A model generated the notes under the pieces. It was not told the DNA's origin. It ran no database searches and saw only the letters and a program-made list of their open reading frames with translations. From positions 34,368 to 98,367 of the forward strand of contig NZ_JABTBO010000008.1 in NCBI RefSeq assembly GCF_014884965.1: a DNA stretch of 64,000 bases, read 5' to 3'. The stretch comes from Spirabiliibacterium mucosae. Lineage in GTDB: Bacteria; Pseudomonadota; Gammaproteobacteria; Enterobacterales; Pasteurellaceae. Shown piece by piece: positions 47,814 through 55,796 of this stretch. The stretch's first letter is position 1. The number at the start of each line of letters is the position of its first letter. The translations under genes and the position numbers were made by a program.

Positions 47814-49217
47814 AGCGCACGCTCCTTCACGCGTTGCATGGTTTCAGGTTTCATCACGAAACTAAACCCCACCTTGCCCGATTTGTAAAAATCACTCGCC
47901 ACCTCGTTGAACTTGGCGAAATATCCGCGGAATGCGCTGTTGGTTTGGTTTTTCATCACCGCAGCGAGCGAAAGAATTTTTTCACGCGTGATCGCGTTAA
48001 GCTCCACCGGCTCAAAGCGTTGCGAAAGGATTTCGTTGAAGTCGGTAATCACCTGCGAACAATCCAGCTCTGGGAATTTTTCAGCAGCGGATTGTTTGGC
48101 AAGGCCATCATCGTGCTTGAGTGCGTAAAAACCTGCCCAGCGGTTGAAAATTGTTTGGTTAATCACCGCGGTAATATTTTCGCCAGCGTCTTTGAGTTTT
48201 TGTAGTGAGCTAATGCCTAGCTTAGCCGCGCGTTCGTTCAACGGCTTTTTGATTTCTCTTCGATGCTCACAAAACGCAATCCAGTCATCACGGTTTATCC
48301 AGTCTGGCAGCTCGATTTGCTCTGCTGAGAATTTTTGCTTTTTAGCAGTGAAGCGAGGTTTCTCATCGCTTGACGCTGGAACAATCAACGTATTGCCAAT
48401 TTCAGCTCTGCCGTAAATTTCAGCATCGCGCAGAATAACAAGTCCTGCTAAAAATTATTTAATTTGAACAGCGATTTTTTCTTGGGTTTTTAAAGTCGAG
48501 CTCAACACCAACTTTCACTCCATCGCGCTCAACAACTAAATCAACTCGCCCACGATAACCGTCACCACGATCATCAACTAGATATTCTCTCTCAACGCTA
48601 AACCCATGGAATTTTAAGAGCTGCTCAACATCATCGTGCAATTCCTTCGCATTATCACTATTAAACTTTCCTTCGACGAGATCTGCAATTTCATCTCGCA
48701 AAACTTTAGCCATATTTTGCCCAGCAGGCGGATTAAGGTGGTTATCCTGTGTAGTAATCTCTGTAGTATTCTCTGTAGTAATCTCTTGTATAACGAATGG
48801 CGGTTTTGTTGCTTCCCGAATGTCGGTTTCCGCCATTGGGGGCTGGCTATTTCCGCCATTAGCTGGTGGCGCATTGTTACATTGGCTAACGGTGGCATAT
48901 TCTTCCATCATTTCGTTAAATTTATCGAGATCAAGTTTGAAGTATAAGCGGTGCTCTAATCGCTTGTGGGTCTCGATGAGAATGCCGCGATCACGCAAGT
49001 TTTTACGCGCACTTTCCTGTTCACGCCGGCTCAATCCCGTTTCGTTTTCGATATCTTCTTGTGTTTTGTAAACACCTAATTCAGAGGTGGCCTTGTCTTG
49101 CCAGTAAAACAGTTGTCCAAATAAAATAGCTGCGTTAACACTACCAAGCGGTTTGGCCAATTTAGGGTAATAAGCAATCACATTGCCTGACGTTTTTAAC
49201 CAATCTGTGGCTTTCAT
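47810..49217 (-). pseudogene. Replication initiator with winged-helix and nuclease-like parts, two one-base lesions
   Basis: The first frame (48459-49217) starts MKATDWLKTSGNVIAYYPKL, a winged-helix replication protein, and reaches GRVDLVVERDGVKVGVELDF, a PD-(D/E)XK-like segment. The next frame (47810-48388) is a replication-protein C-terminal region (PDWINRDDWIAFCEHRREIK). Adding one base in T6 at 48475-48480 (plus strand) and one in A5 at 48450-48454 gives NPRKKSLFKLNNFLAGLVIL and a single protein of about 467 aa. It lies at the lambda O position upstream of dnaB. The origin may be inside, but I saw no clear iterons. Confidence 0.78.
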
Positions 49218-49375
49218 AGACCTAACTCCTTACGCGCTATCGCTGCTCTTGCTCTAAATTGCTTGGCTGTCATACCCAAAGAGGCCCACTTCAAAATTAT
49301 TGAAAATAAGATCCTCTCCCTTACCGACATCGGTAATTCTTTTAGGGTATTGATATTTAGTTCGTCTTTTGTCAT
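49214..49375 (-). CDS. 53-aa protein ahead of the replication gene
   Basis: MTKDELNINTLKELPMSVRE, a helical basic protein ending IARKELGL, overlapping the replication gene start (ATGA). GGGAG precedes the start by 7 nt. Tight coupling suggests a replication accessory role; no family recognised. Confidence 0.65.
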   Translation of the reverse strand: MTKDELNINTLKELPMSVRERILFSIILKWASLGMTAKQFRARAAIARKELGL

Positions 49376-49433
49376 AATTACTCCCGTATTGATTTTGATG
49401 CATAATGTTTTATGAAATGACCTCATATACTCC

Positions 49434-49463
49434 GCCACCAATCCTCCCTGGTGGCTTTTTTTT
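49434..49463 (+). terminator. Plus-strand terminator 1 between replication and CII
   Basis: GCCACC (49434-49439) pairs with GGTGGC (49450-49455), followed by eight Ts in the plus direction, against the early operon. Confidence 0.65.
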
Positions 49464-49464
49464 G

Positions 49465-49583
49465 TTGACAATCCCACACCTTTTGATAAAATCAAGCCGA
49501 TCCTTTGATGAGGGTCGGGATAAATTTGATTTTCCTGTACTTAGTGTTAACGCCTCTACCTGAACTCGTAGAGGCTTTTTTTT
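49465..49583 (+). ncRNA. OOP-like antisense small RNA (candidate)
   Basis: A plus-strand promoter TTGACA (49465-49470), 16-nt spacer, TAAAAT (49487-49492) is followed by a terminator GCCTCTAC/GTAGAGGC (49552-49575) with eight Ts. The transcript would be about 85 nt. In lambda the OOP RNA has the same place and direction, between cII and O and opposite to cII. This one ends before the cII coding sequence, so antisense action would need read-through. Confidence 0.55.
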
Positions 49584-49584
49584 A

Positions 49585-49699
49585 TTGCGCCCATCTGTAA
49601 GTTCGTGCATAATAGTAGCCACTCTGATCATTAGAGTTTTTTCCTTTTAATTCAATTGGCAGCCGCTAATATTAGCTCCATTCATTAGCGGCTTTTTTT
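49585..49699 (+). ncRNA. Second candidate small RNA of the same design
   Basis: TTGCGC (49585-49590), 17-nt spacer, CATAAT (49608-49613), then GCCGCTAAT (49662-49670) paired with ATTAGCGGC (49684-49692) and seven Ts. A weaker promoter-terminator unit, in tandem with the OOP-like one, pointing at cII. Confidence 0.4.
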
Positions 49700-49743
49700 A
49701 TTGCCCCAATTCCAACTTCAAGCAGACCGCTGTCTTCACTGAT

Positions 49744-50010
49744 TTATTTCCGCATACTTTCAAGCCCACGTTGCGCCAAAATCAGCAGCGCCTCGCGTTC
49801 TTTGTCAGCCGTTTCCACGTCGACCACGGTTAAGCCTAACTCTGCCAAACAAGCGCAGAATTTGCCTAAATGTTCCGTTTTGAAACGACATAGTGTGCTT
49901 GGATCTATCCCAATTTCACGCGCTATATCAGCGTCTGTGCGCGTGGCAAATTTACGATAAATCTTGTCTGCAATTTCCATTGCAGCTTTATTTAATTCAT
50001 TGCGTGCCAT
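49744..50010 (-). CDS. Transcription activator CII
   Basis: CII activates the lysogeny promoters. The 88-aa product (MARNELNKAAMEIADKIYRK) has the CII helix-turn-helix TDADIAREIGIDPSTLCRFK and the following LAELGLTVVDVET, matching PF05269 in length and layout. It is second in the rightward-equivalent early operon after cro. Confidence 0.85.
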   Translation of the reverse strand: MARNELNKAAMEIADKIYRKFATRTDADIAREIGIDPSTLCRFKTEHLGKFCACLAELGLTVVDVETADKEREALLILAQRGLESMRK

Positions 50011-50030
50011 TGCAGGTATCTCTTGATAAG

Positions 50031-50240
50031 TTAGTTAGCAACAGGTGGGAAAAGCTCGTTAATGCTTGTCTTAACGCCATGATTTGCAAAAAAAGACACC
50101 AACTTGTGGCAATCATTAACCGACGGCGTTCTAATGCCCTTCTCGTAGTTGGCAATGCGCGGCTGATTCCAGCCTAACGCGTCAGCGATTTGATATTGGG
50201 TTAATCCTGCTTTCTTCCGAATCTGTGCAAGGTTACTCAT
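50031..50240 (-). CDS. Cro-type repressor
   Basis: A 69-aa XRE-family protein (MSNLAQIRKKAGLTQYQIAD) with a complete helix-turn-helix (TQYQIADALGWNQPRIANYE). It is divergent from the CI gene across the operator region and first in the early operon, the Cro position. Confidence 0.88.
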   Translation of the reverse strand: MSNLAQIRKKAGLTQYQIADALGWNQPRIANYEKGIRTPSVNDCHKLVSFFANHGVKTSINELFPPVAN

Positions 50241-50373
50241 TATTGAAATATCCTTTTTTGTGATTTTTACAACCTATATTAAATCACTTTTTGTGATTGA
50301 TTGCAATGCATACTGTGCTTTGTTGTTGATAACATAGCGTGATAATATTAACTATCTGATTAAGGGGTAGGTT
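50241..50373. promoter_or_regulatory. Operator and divergent promoters between cro and cI
   Basis: Minus-strand promoter TTGCAA-17-TTTAAT for cro has the operator ATCACTTTTTGTGAT (50283-50297) exactly in its spacer; a GTGAT half-site lies near 50255. The cI promoter on the plus strand has GATAAT (50341-50346) with a weak -35, typical of pRM. The same operator recurs at 53207-53221. Confidence 0.75.
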
Positions 50374-51035
50374 ATGAAATCATTAGGCGAAAAATTAAGG
50401 AATTCCGTAAGAATTTAGGATTAAAACAGAATGACCTTGCGGAGATGTGTGGCAAGCTTGATAAGCGCGACAGATCAAAATGGGGTCAGTCAAGAATTGC
50501 CAACTATGAAAACGGCCACAGAACTCCTGACTTGACCGACATCAAGGTCATAGCGCAAGTGTTTAACGTATCACCGTCCGACCTCGCCTTTAGCGACACT
50601 AACTTTATTCCTGCGTCATTAGGTTCGACTAAAGTGCCTATCATCAGCTATGTGCAAGCGGGCAATATGGAGTCGATTTTTGATCTAGGCGACGCCGACG
50701 GCTACGAGTGCATATTGACCGACCAAGATTTATCCGAAAATAGCTTTGCGCTGCGCATTAAGGGCGACTCGATGGAGCCTGAATTTAAAGAAGGCGATGT
50801 TATCATCATCGACCCAAACGTCACGCCATTGCCAGGTGAATTTGTGGTGGCGAAAAACGGCAGCGAAGAAGCGACATTCAAAAAATACAAAGCCGACGGC
50901 ACCGACGACAACGGCAACAATCACTTTCAGCTCATCCCGCTCAACGATGATTACAGCGTCAAAAGCTCCCGCACCGAGCCGCTCGTTATCATTGGCACGA
51001 TGGTGGAGCACCGTATCTTTAGGCGTAAACGGTAG
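50374..51035 (+). pseudogene. CI repressor with one-base frameshift in the DNA-binding domain
   Basis: CI keeps the prophage silent. The start at 50374 (AAGGGG site) gives MKSLGEKLR and then a stop after a few codons; the next frame reads FRKNLGLKQNDLAEMCGKLD and continues to 51035 through the helix-turn-helix and the LexA-like peptidase domain (GDSMEPEFKEGD, with serine; FVVAKNGSEEATFKKY, with lysine). One extra A at GGAATTCC (about 50400) joins them into a 221-aa repressor. An ATG at 50445 could give a shortened protein lacking the first helices. Confidence 0.85.
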
Positions 51036-51116
51036 ATGCGTGGCGGTTGAGCATAGGTGGATGTTATAGGTGGCAGGCAGATTGAAACAGAAACTAGGCA
51101 CAACTAAGGAGAAATT

Positions 51117-52189
51117 ATGACTGATGTAAACTTCCAAAACTATAGTTACTATCCTCTATTACATACACGAAATTCAGAGGAAGATGCGTTTCTTAATTTA
51201 TCTGAATCTGATAAATCATTAATTATTCCTTCTTTTGTTTTGCATAATAGGAAAGGCTCAGAATTAACGGCAAGTTTAGACAGAATTTTGGAAAAATATG
51301 ATGGTAGGTTTATTTTATTCCCCCCTATTTCTGAAAAGATACTAAATCATATCACAGTAGAAGAGAAGAAAATTTTTGACTCCGATCAGAATTATGTAAA
51401 TTGGCAGAAATTTACAGCCAGATATGAAAATGCCATTCCTGCTATTTTATTTAATGAAAATCAGCGATATATCACTAGACAAGCATTAGAGTTAGAAAAT
51501 AAAAAGGGAAAATTGCGTTTAGAGTCCGTACTATAACAGAAGCCGAATTAGCGATTAATGCTATTGTTGCTCTTGATGAACCACAGAACGCAATAATATT
51601 TATTGATTGTAGTTATATATCTGATTTAACCAATAGTTACAATCTATTTGAGACAATTTTACAAACCCTGAAAAAAGAGGTCGAACAATTAAATATAGTA
51701 TCATTATCAGCAAGTTTTCCATCTTCTCCCGCAATAGGAATGATTGAAACGCCTCAATTTACTACTAATGAAATAAAGGCAGGATACATACAACAAAAGG
51801 AACTTGAGTTATATTATAAGATTTCGGAAAAATATGAAGTCTTATATGGTGATTACGCTTCGATCCATCCGATCCCAATAAGCTCTACTGATAGTGAAGG
51901 TAGATGGTCCGCCAGGATTGACTTTGCAACTGATGATAGCTCTTGGGGAATATTTAGGATGCCAACACAACATGGAGAAGGATATCAACCTGTTGCTACA
52001 CATATAGTCAATAGCGGAATGATTAACTATATTCCTGACTGTTGGGGAAAAGACCGAATAATTGAAGCATCAGAAGGTCAAGTTTTTGGCAAGTCTCCTT
52101 CAAAATGGGTTGGGGTTAGGGCAAATACTCATATGCGTCACCAAATATCGTTAACATCTTTGCATGGTGAGCTTGACGAATTCGTCTAA
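51117..52189 (+). pseudogene. Beta-family (sce7725-like) protein, one-base frameshift
   Basis: Starts MTDVNFQNYSYYPLLHTRNS with GGAG; the first frame stops at 51536, and the second continues IAFRVRTITEAELAINAIVA to 52189. An extra A in GGGAAAATTG (51509-51512) restores a protein of about 357 aa with the beta-family layout (WSARIDFATDDSSWGIFRMP). Beta/sce7725 proteins often pair with sce7726 proteins in prophages; function unknown, defence suspected. Here the pair is convergent. Confidence 0.72.
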
Positions 52190-52876
52190 ATCTTTCTCGA
52201 CGATTGATCTCTTCATCAGATAAAATCTGTGATTCTGTAGTATAATTCACACTCAAATCACAGATTTTATCTTCAATTAATTTTTTTATTTGTCTATCTT
52301 GTCTGTGTTTTTCCATTAAAGGGAATTGTTGTTTTAGATAATCTAATATAAAAGAACGAATTGTAATACGTTCCAATTTTAAAGCTCTATCAATAAGCTC
52401 TGATTTTAGACCAGTTACTTTAAGATTATTTTTCTCAGTAATTGTTTTAATCCTACTACATTAAGAAAACTCAAAAATTTTTCACTTTCTAATCTCCCAT
52501 TCGTCAATGGGGATCTGTGTGTAATAAATTTCTTGCCGGTAAACTCCCATATTCCCACATTTTGAGGTGTAATATTCATTACCCCTTGTAGATGTTTAGT
52601 TGCACATACCACCACTACATCTTCAAAATATTGCGTATAAACTTCAATCTGCCCCTCTAACCGTTTTAGGGTATCTTGTTCACTTTTTATTTCAAATCCT
52701 GAGAGTTTTCCATTAGCCATAACAAGATCAATCCGGCGAGAAAAATTGGCAATAGGCAATTCCGCCAAGAACTCCGTATTCTTCGGATGTATCTTGGACA
52801 ATTTCTTGATTAATCGTTCTCTTATCTCTATCTCATTCATTGTAAGCAAATCTTGGATGTCAACTTTTTTGCACAT
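52116..52876 (-). pseudogene. sce7726-family protein, one-base frameshift
   Basis: The first frame (52415-52876) has the family core IANFSRRIDLVMANGKLSGF and EIKSEQDTLKRLEGQIEVYT, a nuclease-like D...EXK pattern. The second (to 52116) holds TEKNNLKVTGLKSELIDRAL, a SAP-like segment, and a basic C-terminus. One missing base in GGATTAAAAC (52445-52453) separates them; the whole would be about 253 aa. Its 3' end overlaps the beta gene by 74 nt, tail to tail. Confidence 0.75.
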
Positions 52877-53146
52877 ATTATCATTATTTTTTGCATAAAA
52901 CAGTAGAATCCTTGCAGTTGGCAGTTAAATGACCAAATTAGCCCAATGATTGATAGCCTCTTCCCTTTCTTAATCTACCCCTTTAGCTCAGCCAGTTTTC
53001 TGAGCCCCTATAACTCAAACTAAGCACTGTCGTTAGTTCGACTTTGTGCGAAAAAGTGCGGTTTGGGCGCGTGGGCACAGCACAATCGATTAAAAAACAA
53101 TCAATCAAGCATAAAATTCCAAAAAATAATCTTTTAAAAACCAAAC

Positions 53147-53224
53147 AAATATCACATTATGCAATCAAATCTACAAAAAATTATCACATTATGTATTGAC
53201 TATTAAATCACATTTTGTGATAAT
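53147..53224 (+). promoter_or_regulatory. Operator-controlled early promoter (pL-like)
   Basis: TTGACT (53196-53201), 17-nt spacer, GATAAT (53219-53224), with operator ATCACATTTTGTGAT (53207-53221) in the spacer as at the cro promoter. Two further partial sites (TATCACATTATG) lie upstream near 53147 and 53182. The rest of 52877-53146 shows no gene. Confidence 0.8.
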
Positions 53225-53254
53225 ACACCCATCAAAACGAGATACACATCTCAA

Positions 53255-53267
53255 CGCTCTTTAAAAA
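53255..53267 (+). promoter_or_regulatory. boxA of a nut site
   Basis: CGCTCTTTAAAAA, close to the boxA consensus, about 30 nt after the pL-like promoter start. It supports N-type antitermination of the left operon. Confidence 0.65.
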
Positions 53268-53269
53268 TT

Positions 53270-53286
53270 TGGAAGGTATTAGTTAG
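53270..53286. repeat. Left arm of a perfect 17-bp inverted repeat
   Basis: TGGAAGGTATTAGTTAG, complementary to 53634-53650. The stop codon of the enclosed minus-strand membrane gene lies in this arm. Confidence 0.85.
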
Positions 53287-53486
53287 GGTTTGTTAGTAAG
53301 CCTAGTGCTAAAAATGGCAACTATAAGGCAGTAAATGCCAGTTGAAATAGTGATTGTTACGAAAAGCAATAGATAGCCGTCAGGCAATAACGGTAATTCG
53401 ATTTTGTTTATCCACCCTTTCACAGACAACGGTAAAAATATCCACGTTAAAATAAACAAATTTAGCCAAAATGTTAATTTTTTCAT
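53283..53486 (-). CDS. 67-aa membrane protein enclosed by inverted repeats
   Basis: From the ATG at 53486 (GAGGAAAC site) the product is MKKLTFWLNLFILTWIFLPL followed by a second hydrophobic segment (YLLLFVTITISTGIYCLIVA). Two membrane helices, small periplasmic loop with charged residues. It runs against the pL operon and is framed by a 17-bp inverted repeat. Lysogen expression is likely; superinfection exclusion is a possibility only by analogy. Confidence 0.65.
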   Translation of the reverse strand: MKKLTFWLNLFILTWIFLPLSVKGWINKIELPLLPDGYLLLFVTITISTGIYCLIVAIFSTRLTNKP

Positions 53487-53633
53487 ATCAGTTTCCTCAA
53501 ACAAGATGGTAAGTGATTTATCAAAATTCATGGTGGAAATCCCTAGCATCTGTTGGGGTATTCCCATTATAAATCCTTATCGTTGTGAGAGGCAATAAGG
53601 GACTTGAGCCTTACAAGGATAAAGAAAGGCACT

Positions 53634-53650
53634 CTAACTAATACCTTCCA
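53634..53650. repeat. Right arm of the 17-bp inverted repeat
   Basis: CTAACTAATACCTTCCA, exact reverse complement of 53270-53286. Confidence 0.85.
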
Positions 53651-53726
53651 TGCAACTGATTAAGTGGGTTTAAGTTAGCGCTACAGCTACCACGCTGGAA
53701 CGGCCAGTAAAGCGCATTTTCATTCC

Positions 53727-53825
53727 TAACCGCACTACAGAGAACCGATTGTGACGCCGAAGCGGGTCAATGCCGCCATCATACGCCGAGACTTGAGGGA
53801 AATGTTAGACAGTGCGGTTAGTAAT
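53727..53825. repeat. USS-containing inverted repeat before the N-like gene
   Basis: CTAACCGCACT near 53727 and AGTGCGGTTAG near 53812 are perfect 11-bp complements containing most of the uptake-sequence core. The 53487-53847 stretch has no other gene that I can support. Confidence 0.5.
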
Positions 53826-53847
53826 GGAAAGAGAAAGGAGTTAGACA

Positions 53848-54102
53848 ATGAGTATCTACACCAAAGCCGAACGCAAGGCTTATGCGAAGTCGATTAAGCA
53901 AGCTAAACGCATTGCAGGCCGCCAAAAAACGCTCATAGCACGCCCACAAAGTGACAAAATCACTAAAGCCGTAACATTGGCTAGCCGTGAAGTGAAACGC
54001 GTTGACGTGGCGAATTATACCGCTTATAGCAAGCCAGCATTTATTACCGCACGAGGTCATGAAAAGATTAAATGCGGAGTTAGAGAATTAATCAGAATTT
54101 AA
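53848..54102 (+). CDS. N-like transcription antiterminator
   Basis: An 84-aa very basic protein (MSIYTKAERKAYAKSIKQAK, then RIAGRQKTLIAR) with an arginine/lysine-rich start such as binds boxB RNA. Its C-terminus, YSKPAFITARGHEKIK, resembles the lambda N C-terminus (YSKPGERGITCSGRQKIK). AAAGGAG lies 7 nt upstream. It follows an operator-controlled promoter and boxA and is followed by a strong terminator, the context expected for N. Confidence 0.72.
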   Translation: MSIYTKAERKAYAKSIKQAKRIAGRQKTLIARPQSDKITKAVTLASREVKRVDVANYTAYSKPAFITARGHEKIKCGVRELIRI

Positions 54103-54113
54103 TGCAACTGCTT

Positions 54114-54134
54114 GCCCACTTCGGTGGGCTTTTT
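54114..54134 (+). terminator. Strong terminator after the N-like gene
   Basis: GCCCAC-TTCG-GTGGGC with a UUCG tetraloop and five Ts; a likely target of N antitermination. Confidence 0.85.
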
Positions 54135-54147
54135 AGCCTATATCAAG

Positions 54148-54275
54148 CCACCTTATCGCAGATACTCCTTGGATAGATGACATCAGACATAGCCCTGCTT
54201 TAGGGTGGCTTGCTATTGCTTAATCAAGCAAATTGAACAAATGAATAATCGCCCTCGTGGCAGTTATTCATTGAC
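54148..54275 (+). other. Structured non-coding stretch
   Basis: CAAGCCACC (near 54145) pairs with GGTGGCTTG (near 54204), and AATGAATAA pairs with TTATTCATT (54240-54271), whose loop GGCAGTT matches AACTGCC just downstream. No ORF of value. It may be another RNA element or a decayed C4-like unit. Confidence 0.4.
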
Positions 54276-54300
54276 AAACTGCCCTACTTCGGATTAAGAT
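54271..54300 (+). promoter_or_regulatory. Promoter of antirepressor 2 module
   Basis: TTGACA (54271-54276), 18-nt spacer, TAAGAT (54295-54300). Confidence 0.65.
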
Positions 54301-54323
54301 AATCTCACTTTCAAACGAAAGTC

Positions 54324-54350
54324 AGGATTGACCTCCTGAAATAACGTGAG
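54324..54350 (+). promoter_or_regulatory. First target boxes (a1, b1), module 2
   Basis: A hairpin CAGGA...TCCTG shows TTGACCT (54328-54334), then AACGTGAG (54343-54350). The same two strings, in the same order, occur over the antirepressor start. Confidence 0.65.
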
Positions 54351-54477
54351 CGGTGAAGAATAATGGTCGCTCAAAAGCGGCTTTTTTATAGCCGAAAATC
54401 AGCTCAGAAACTTTCGGTAAATTTTTACCGAAAGGCAAAACAAAGCCTTTTTTGACAAATTTGTCAAAAAATCCAAT

Positions 54478-54553
54478 GATGAGCTAGATAGGAGATCCGA
54501 AAGGGTCGCCGTGTACTCACGTTAACGGTAAGGTCAATTCTGTCTAGTTCATC
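54478..54553 (+). ncRNA. C4-like antisense RNA 2
   Basis: A 76-nt closed element: GATGAGCTAGA pairs with TCTAGTTCATC (one G-U). Inside are a GATCCGAAAGGGTC hairpin and CCGT-12-nt loop-ACGG (loop 54513-54524). The loop sequence ACTCACGTT is complementary to AACGTGAG at the antirepressor ribosome-binding site, and AGGTCAA (54531-54537) is complementary to TTGACCT. The primary sequence differs from RNAs 1 and 3; the layout is the same. Confidence 0.72.
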
Positions 54554-54606
54554 ACCAATTACAGTTTGACCTCTGTCGGTGATGAGTTTTTAAACTTAAA
54601 CGTGAG
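54551..54606 (+). promoter_or_regulatory. Target boxes a2 and b2 over the antirepressor 2 start
   Basis: Hairpin ATCACC...GGTGAT with TTGACCT (54566-54572) inside, then AACGTGAG (54599-54606) at the ribosome-binding site, 9 nt before the ATG. Confidence 0.7.
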
Positions 54607-54615
54607 AAACTCAAA

Positions 54616-55437
54616 ATGACAAATACAAATCTTGTTTCTGTTTTCAACGGACAACTCAACAACCAAACCGCACTTTTATGTAATGCGCGCGATCTACACC
54701 AATTTTTGCAAGTACAATCAGAATTTAGAAATTGGATAACAAACCGCATTGCCGACTACGGCTTCACCGAAAACGAAGATTACATCATCGTTGCCGAGCG
54801 CACCAACGGACGCCCACGCAAGGAATACCACATCACCCTCGATATGGGCAAAGAGCTAGCCATGGTCGAGCGTAACGAAAAAGGGCGTATGGTGCGCAAA
54901 TATTTCATCAACTGCGAACGTCAAGCACAAGGGCAAGCGCGGTTAGAAAATAAAACCACCACCGACGACCGCACAGGCTTACGCAATGCAGTGAATATGT
55001 TAGTCAGCAAAAAAGGATTGATCTACTCCGATGCTTACAACCTCGTTCATCAATACATGAACGTGGACACCATCGAAGACATCGACAAAGCCGACTTACC
55101 CAAAGCGGTGGCCTATGTGCACAAGTTGGTGCTTGAGGGCGAACTCATCGACAAGCCGACCGCACTTTTGCCAGAGCCGAAAGCTGACGTAGTCGAAATC
55201 CCGCGCAAAGTGGCGCAGGCATTAGTCAAATTCCACCGGTTGACCATTAGAAACTCCGAGAAAGCCGAAAAAGGCTTGCGCGCCATTCACGAGGCTATGG
55301 GCTACGAACGCTACCAGCGCAACGACTTAGCCGCAGGGCTGTTTGACTTACACCACGAGTTCAACTACTGGATAGATGAATTTGAGCGCGCCACCACGCA
55401 GCCACAAACACCACAACTGAGATACATTAACGCTTAA
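54616..55437 (+). CDS. Antirepressor 2 (AntA/AntB-type)
   Basis: The 273-aa product has an AntA-like N-terminal domain ([40 protein letters not shown]), a middle domain [19 protein letters not shown] shared with antirepressor 1, a TALLPEPK linker encoded by an uptake sequence, and a C-terminal domain ([20 protein letters not shown] to QLRYINA) shared with antirepressor 3. It is controlled by the C4-like module upstream and lies in the early left operon behind N. Confidence 0.9.
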   Translation: MTNTNLVSVFNGQLNNQTALLCNARDLHQFLQVQSEFRNWITNRIADYGFTENEDYIIVAERTNGRPRKEYHITLDMGKELAMVERNEKGRMVRKYFINCERQAQGQARLENKTTTDDRTGLRNAVNMLVSKKGLIYSDAYNLVHQYMNVDTIEDIDKADLPKAVAYVHKLVLEGELIDKPTALLPEPKADVVEIPRKVAQALVKFHRLTIRNSEKAEKGLRAIHEAMGYERYQRNDLAAGLFDLHHEFNYWIDEFERATTQPQTPQLRYINA

Positions 55438-55490
55438 CTAACAAACCGACCGCACTTTTCACTCGAAAATCGTGTGGCGGTTTCTTGCAC
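55235..55490 (+). repeat. Duplicated block, copy 1 (antirepressor 2 C-terminus and downstream)
   Basis: About 250 bp nearly identical to 60270-60525, covering the shared C-terminal domain and about 50 bp of downstream non-coding DNA including an uptake sequence. Confidence 0.85.
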
Positions 55491-55526
55491 CCTGAATTTA
55501 GCAATTTGATTAAAAAGGAAACAATT

Positions 55527-55796
55527 ATGTTAAGACAACTCTTCTCCCCACTTTGGGTAATTGAATGGATTGCGCTTTTCTGCCTTGCCGCTGCCCTTGC
55601 CGTGAGCTGCGCGCCACAACCGCAAGAAGCCAAAGACACCGACTACTACAACCACACTGTTAGCTATGTACCAACCACCGACGATTTAGCACAAGCAAGC
55701 GAAATATGGAACGAGGAAGAGGGTGAACTACAAAGTGACCTTACACCTGAGGTTGAGGTGTATTTGAGACAGAAAGTGGCGGAAATGCAGCGATGA
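55527..55796 (+). CDS. Small phage lipoprotein, 89 aa
   Basis: From the ATG at 55527 (AAAAGGAAA site): MLRQLFSPLWVIEWIALFCL and a lipobox-like LAVSC, so a likely lipoprotein with an acidic mature part (DTDYYNHTVSYVPTTDDLAQ). It overlaps the next ORF by 4 nt. Cell-surface location may point to exclusion, but there is no direct evidence. Confidence 0.65.
   Translation: MLRQLFSPLWVIEWIALFCLAAALAVSCAPQPQEAKDTDYYNHTVSYVPTTDDLAQASEIWNEEEGELQSDLTPEVEVYLRQKVAEMQR

Noticed and set aside
47810..48388. Separate gene for the 192-aa replication fragment
   Set aside because: Its only early start is TTG, and its upstream frame joins the preceding replication protein after two one-base corrections; treated as part of one broken gene.
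49410..49631. 73-aa minus-strand ORF across the tandem hairpins
   Set aside because: The frame runs through two strong hairpins, has a poor ribosome-binding site and consists of terminator-derived sequence; the promoter-terminator reading on the plus strand explains the region better.
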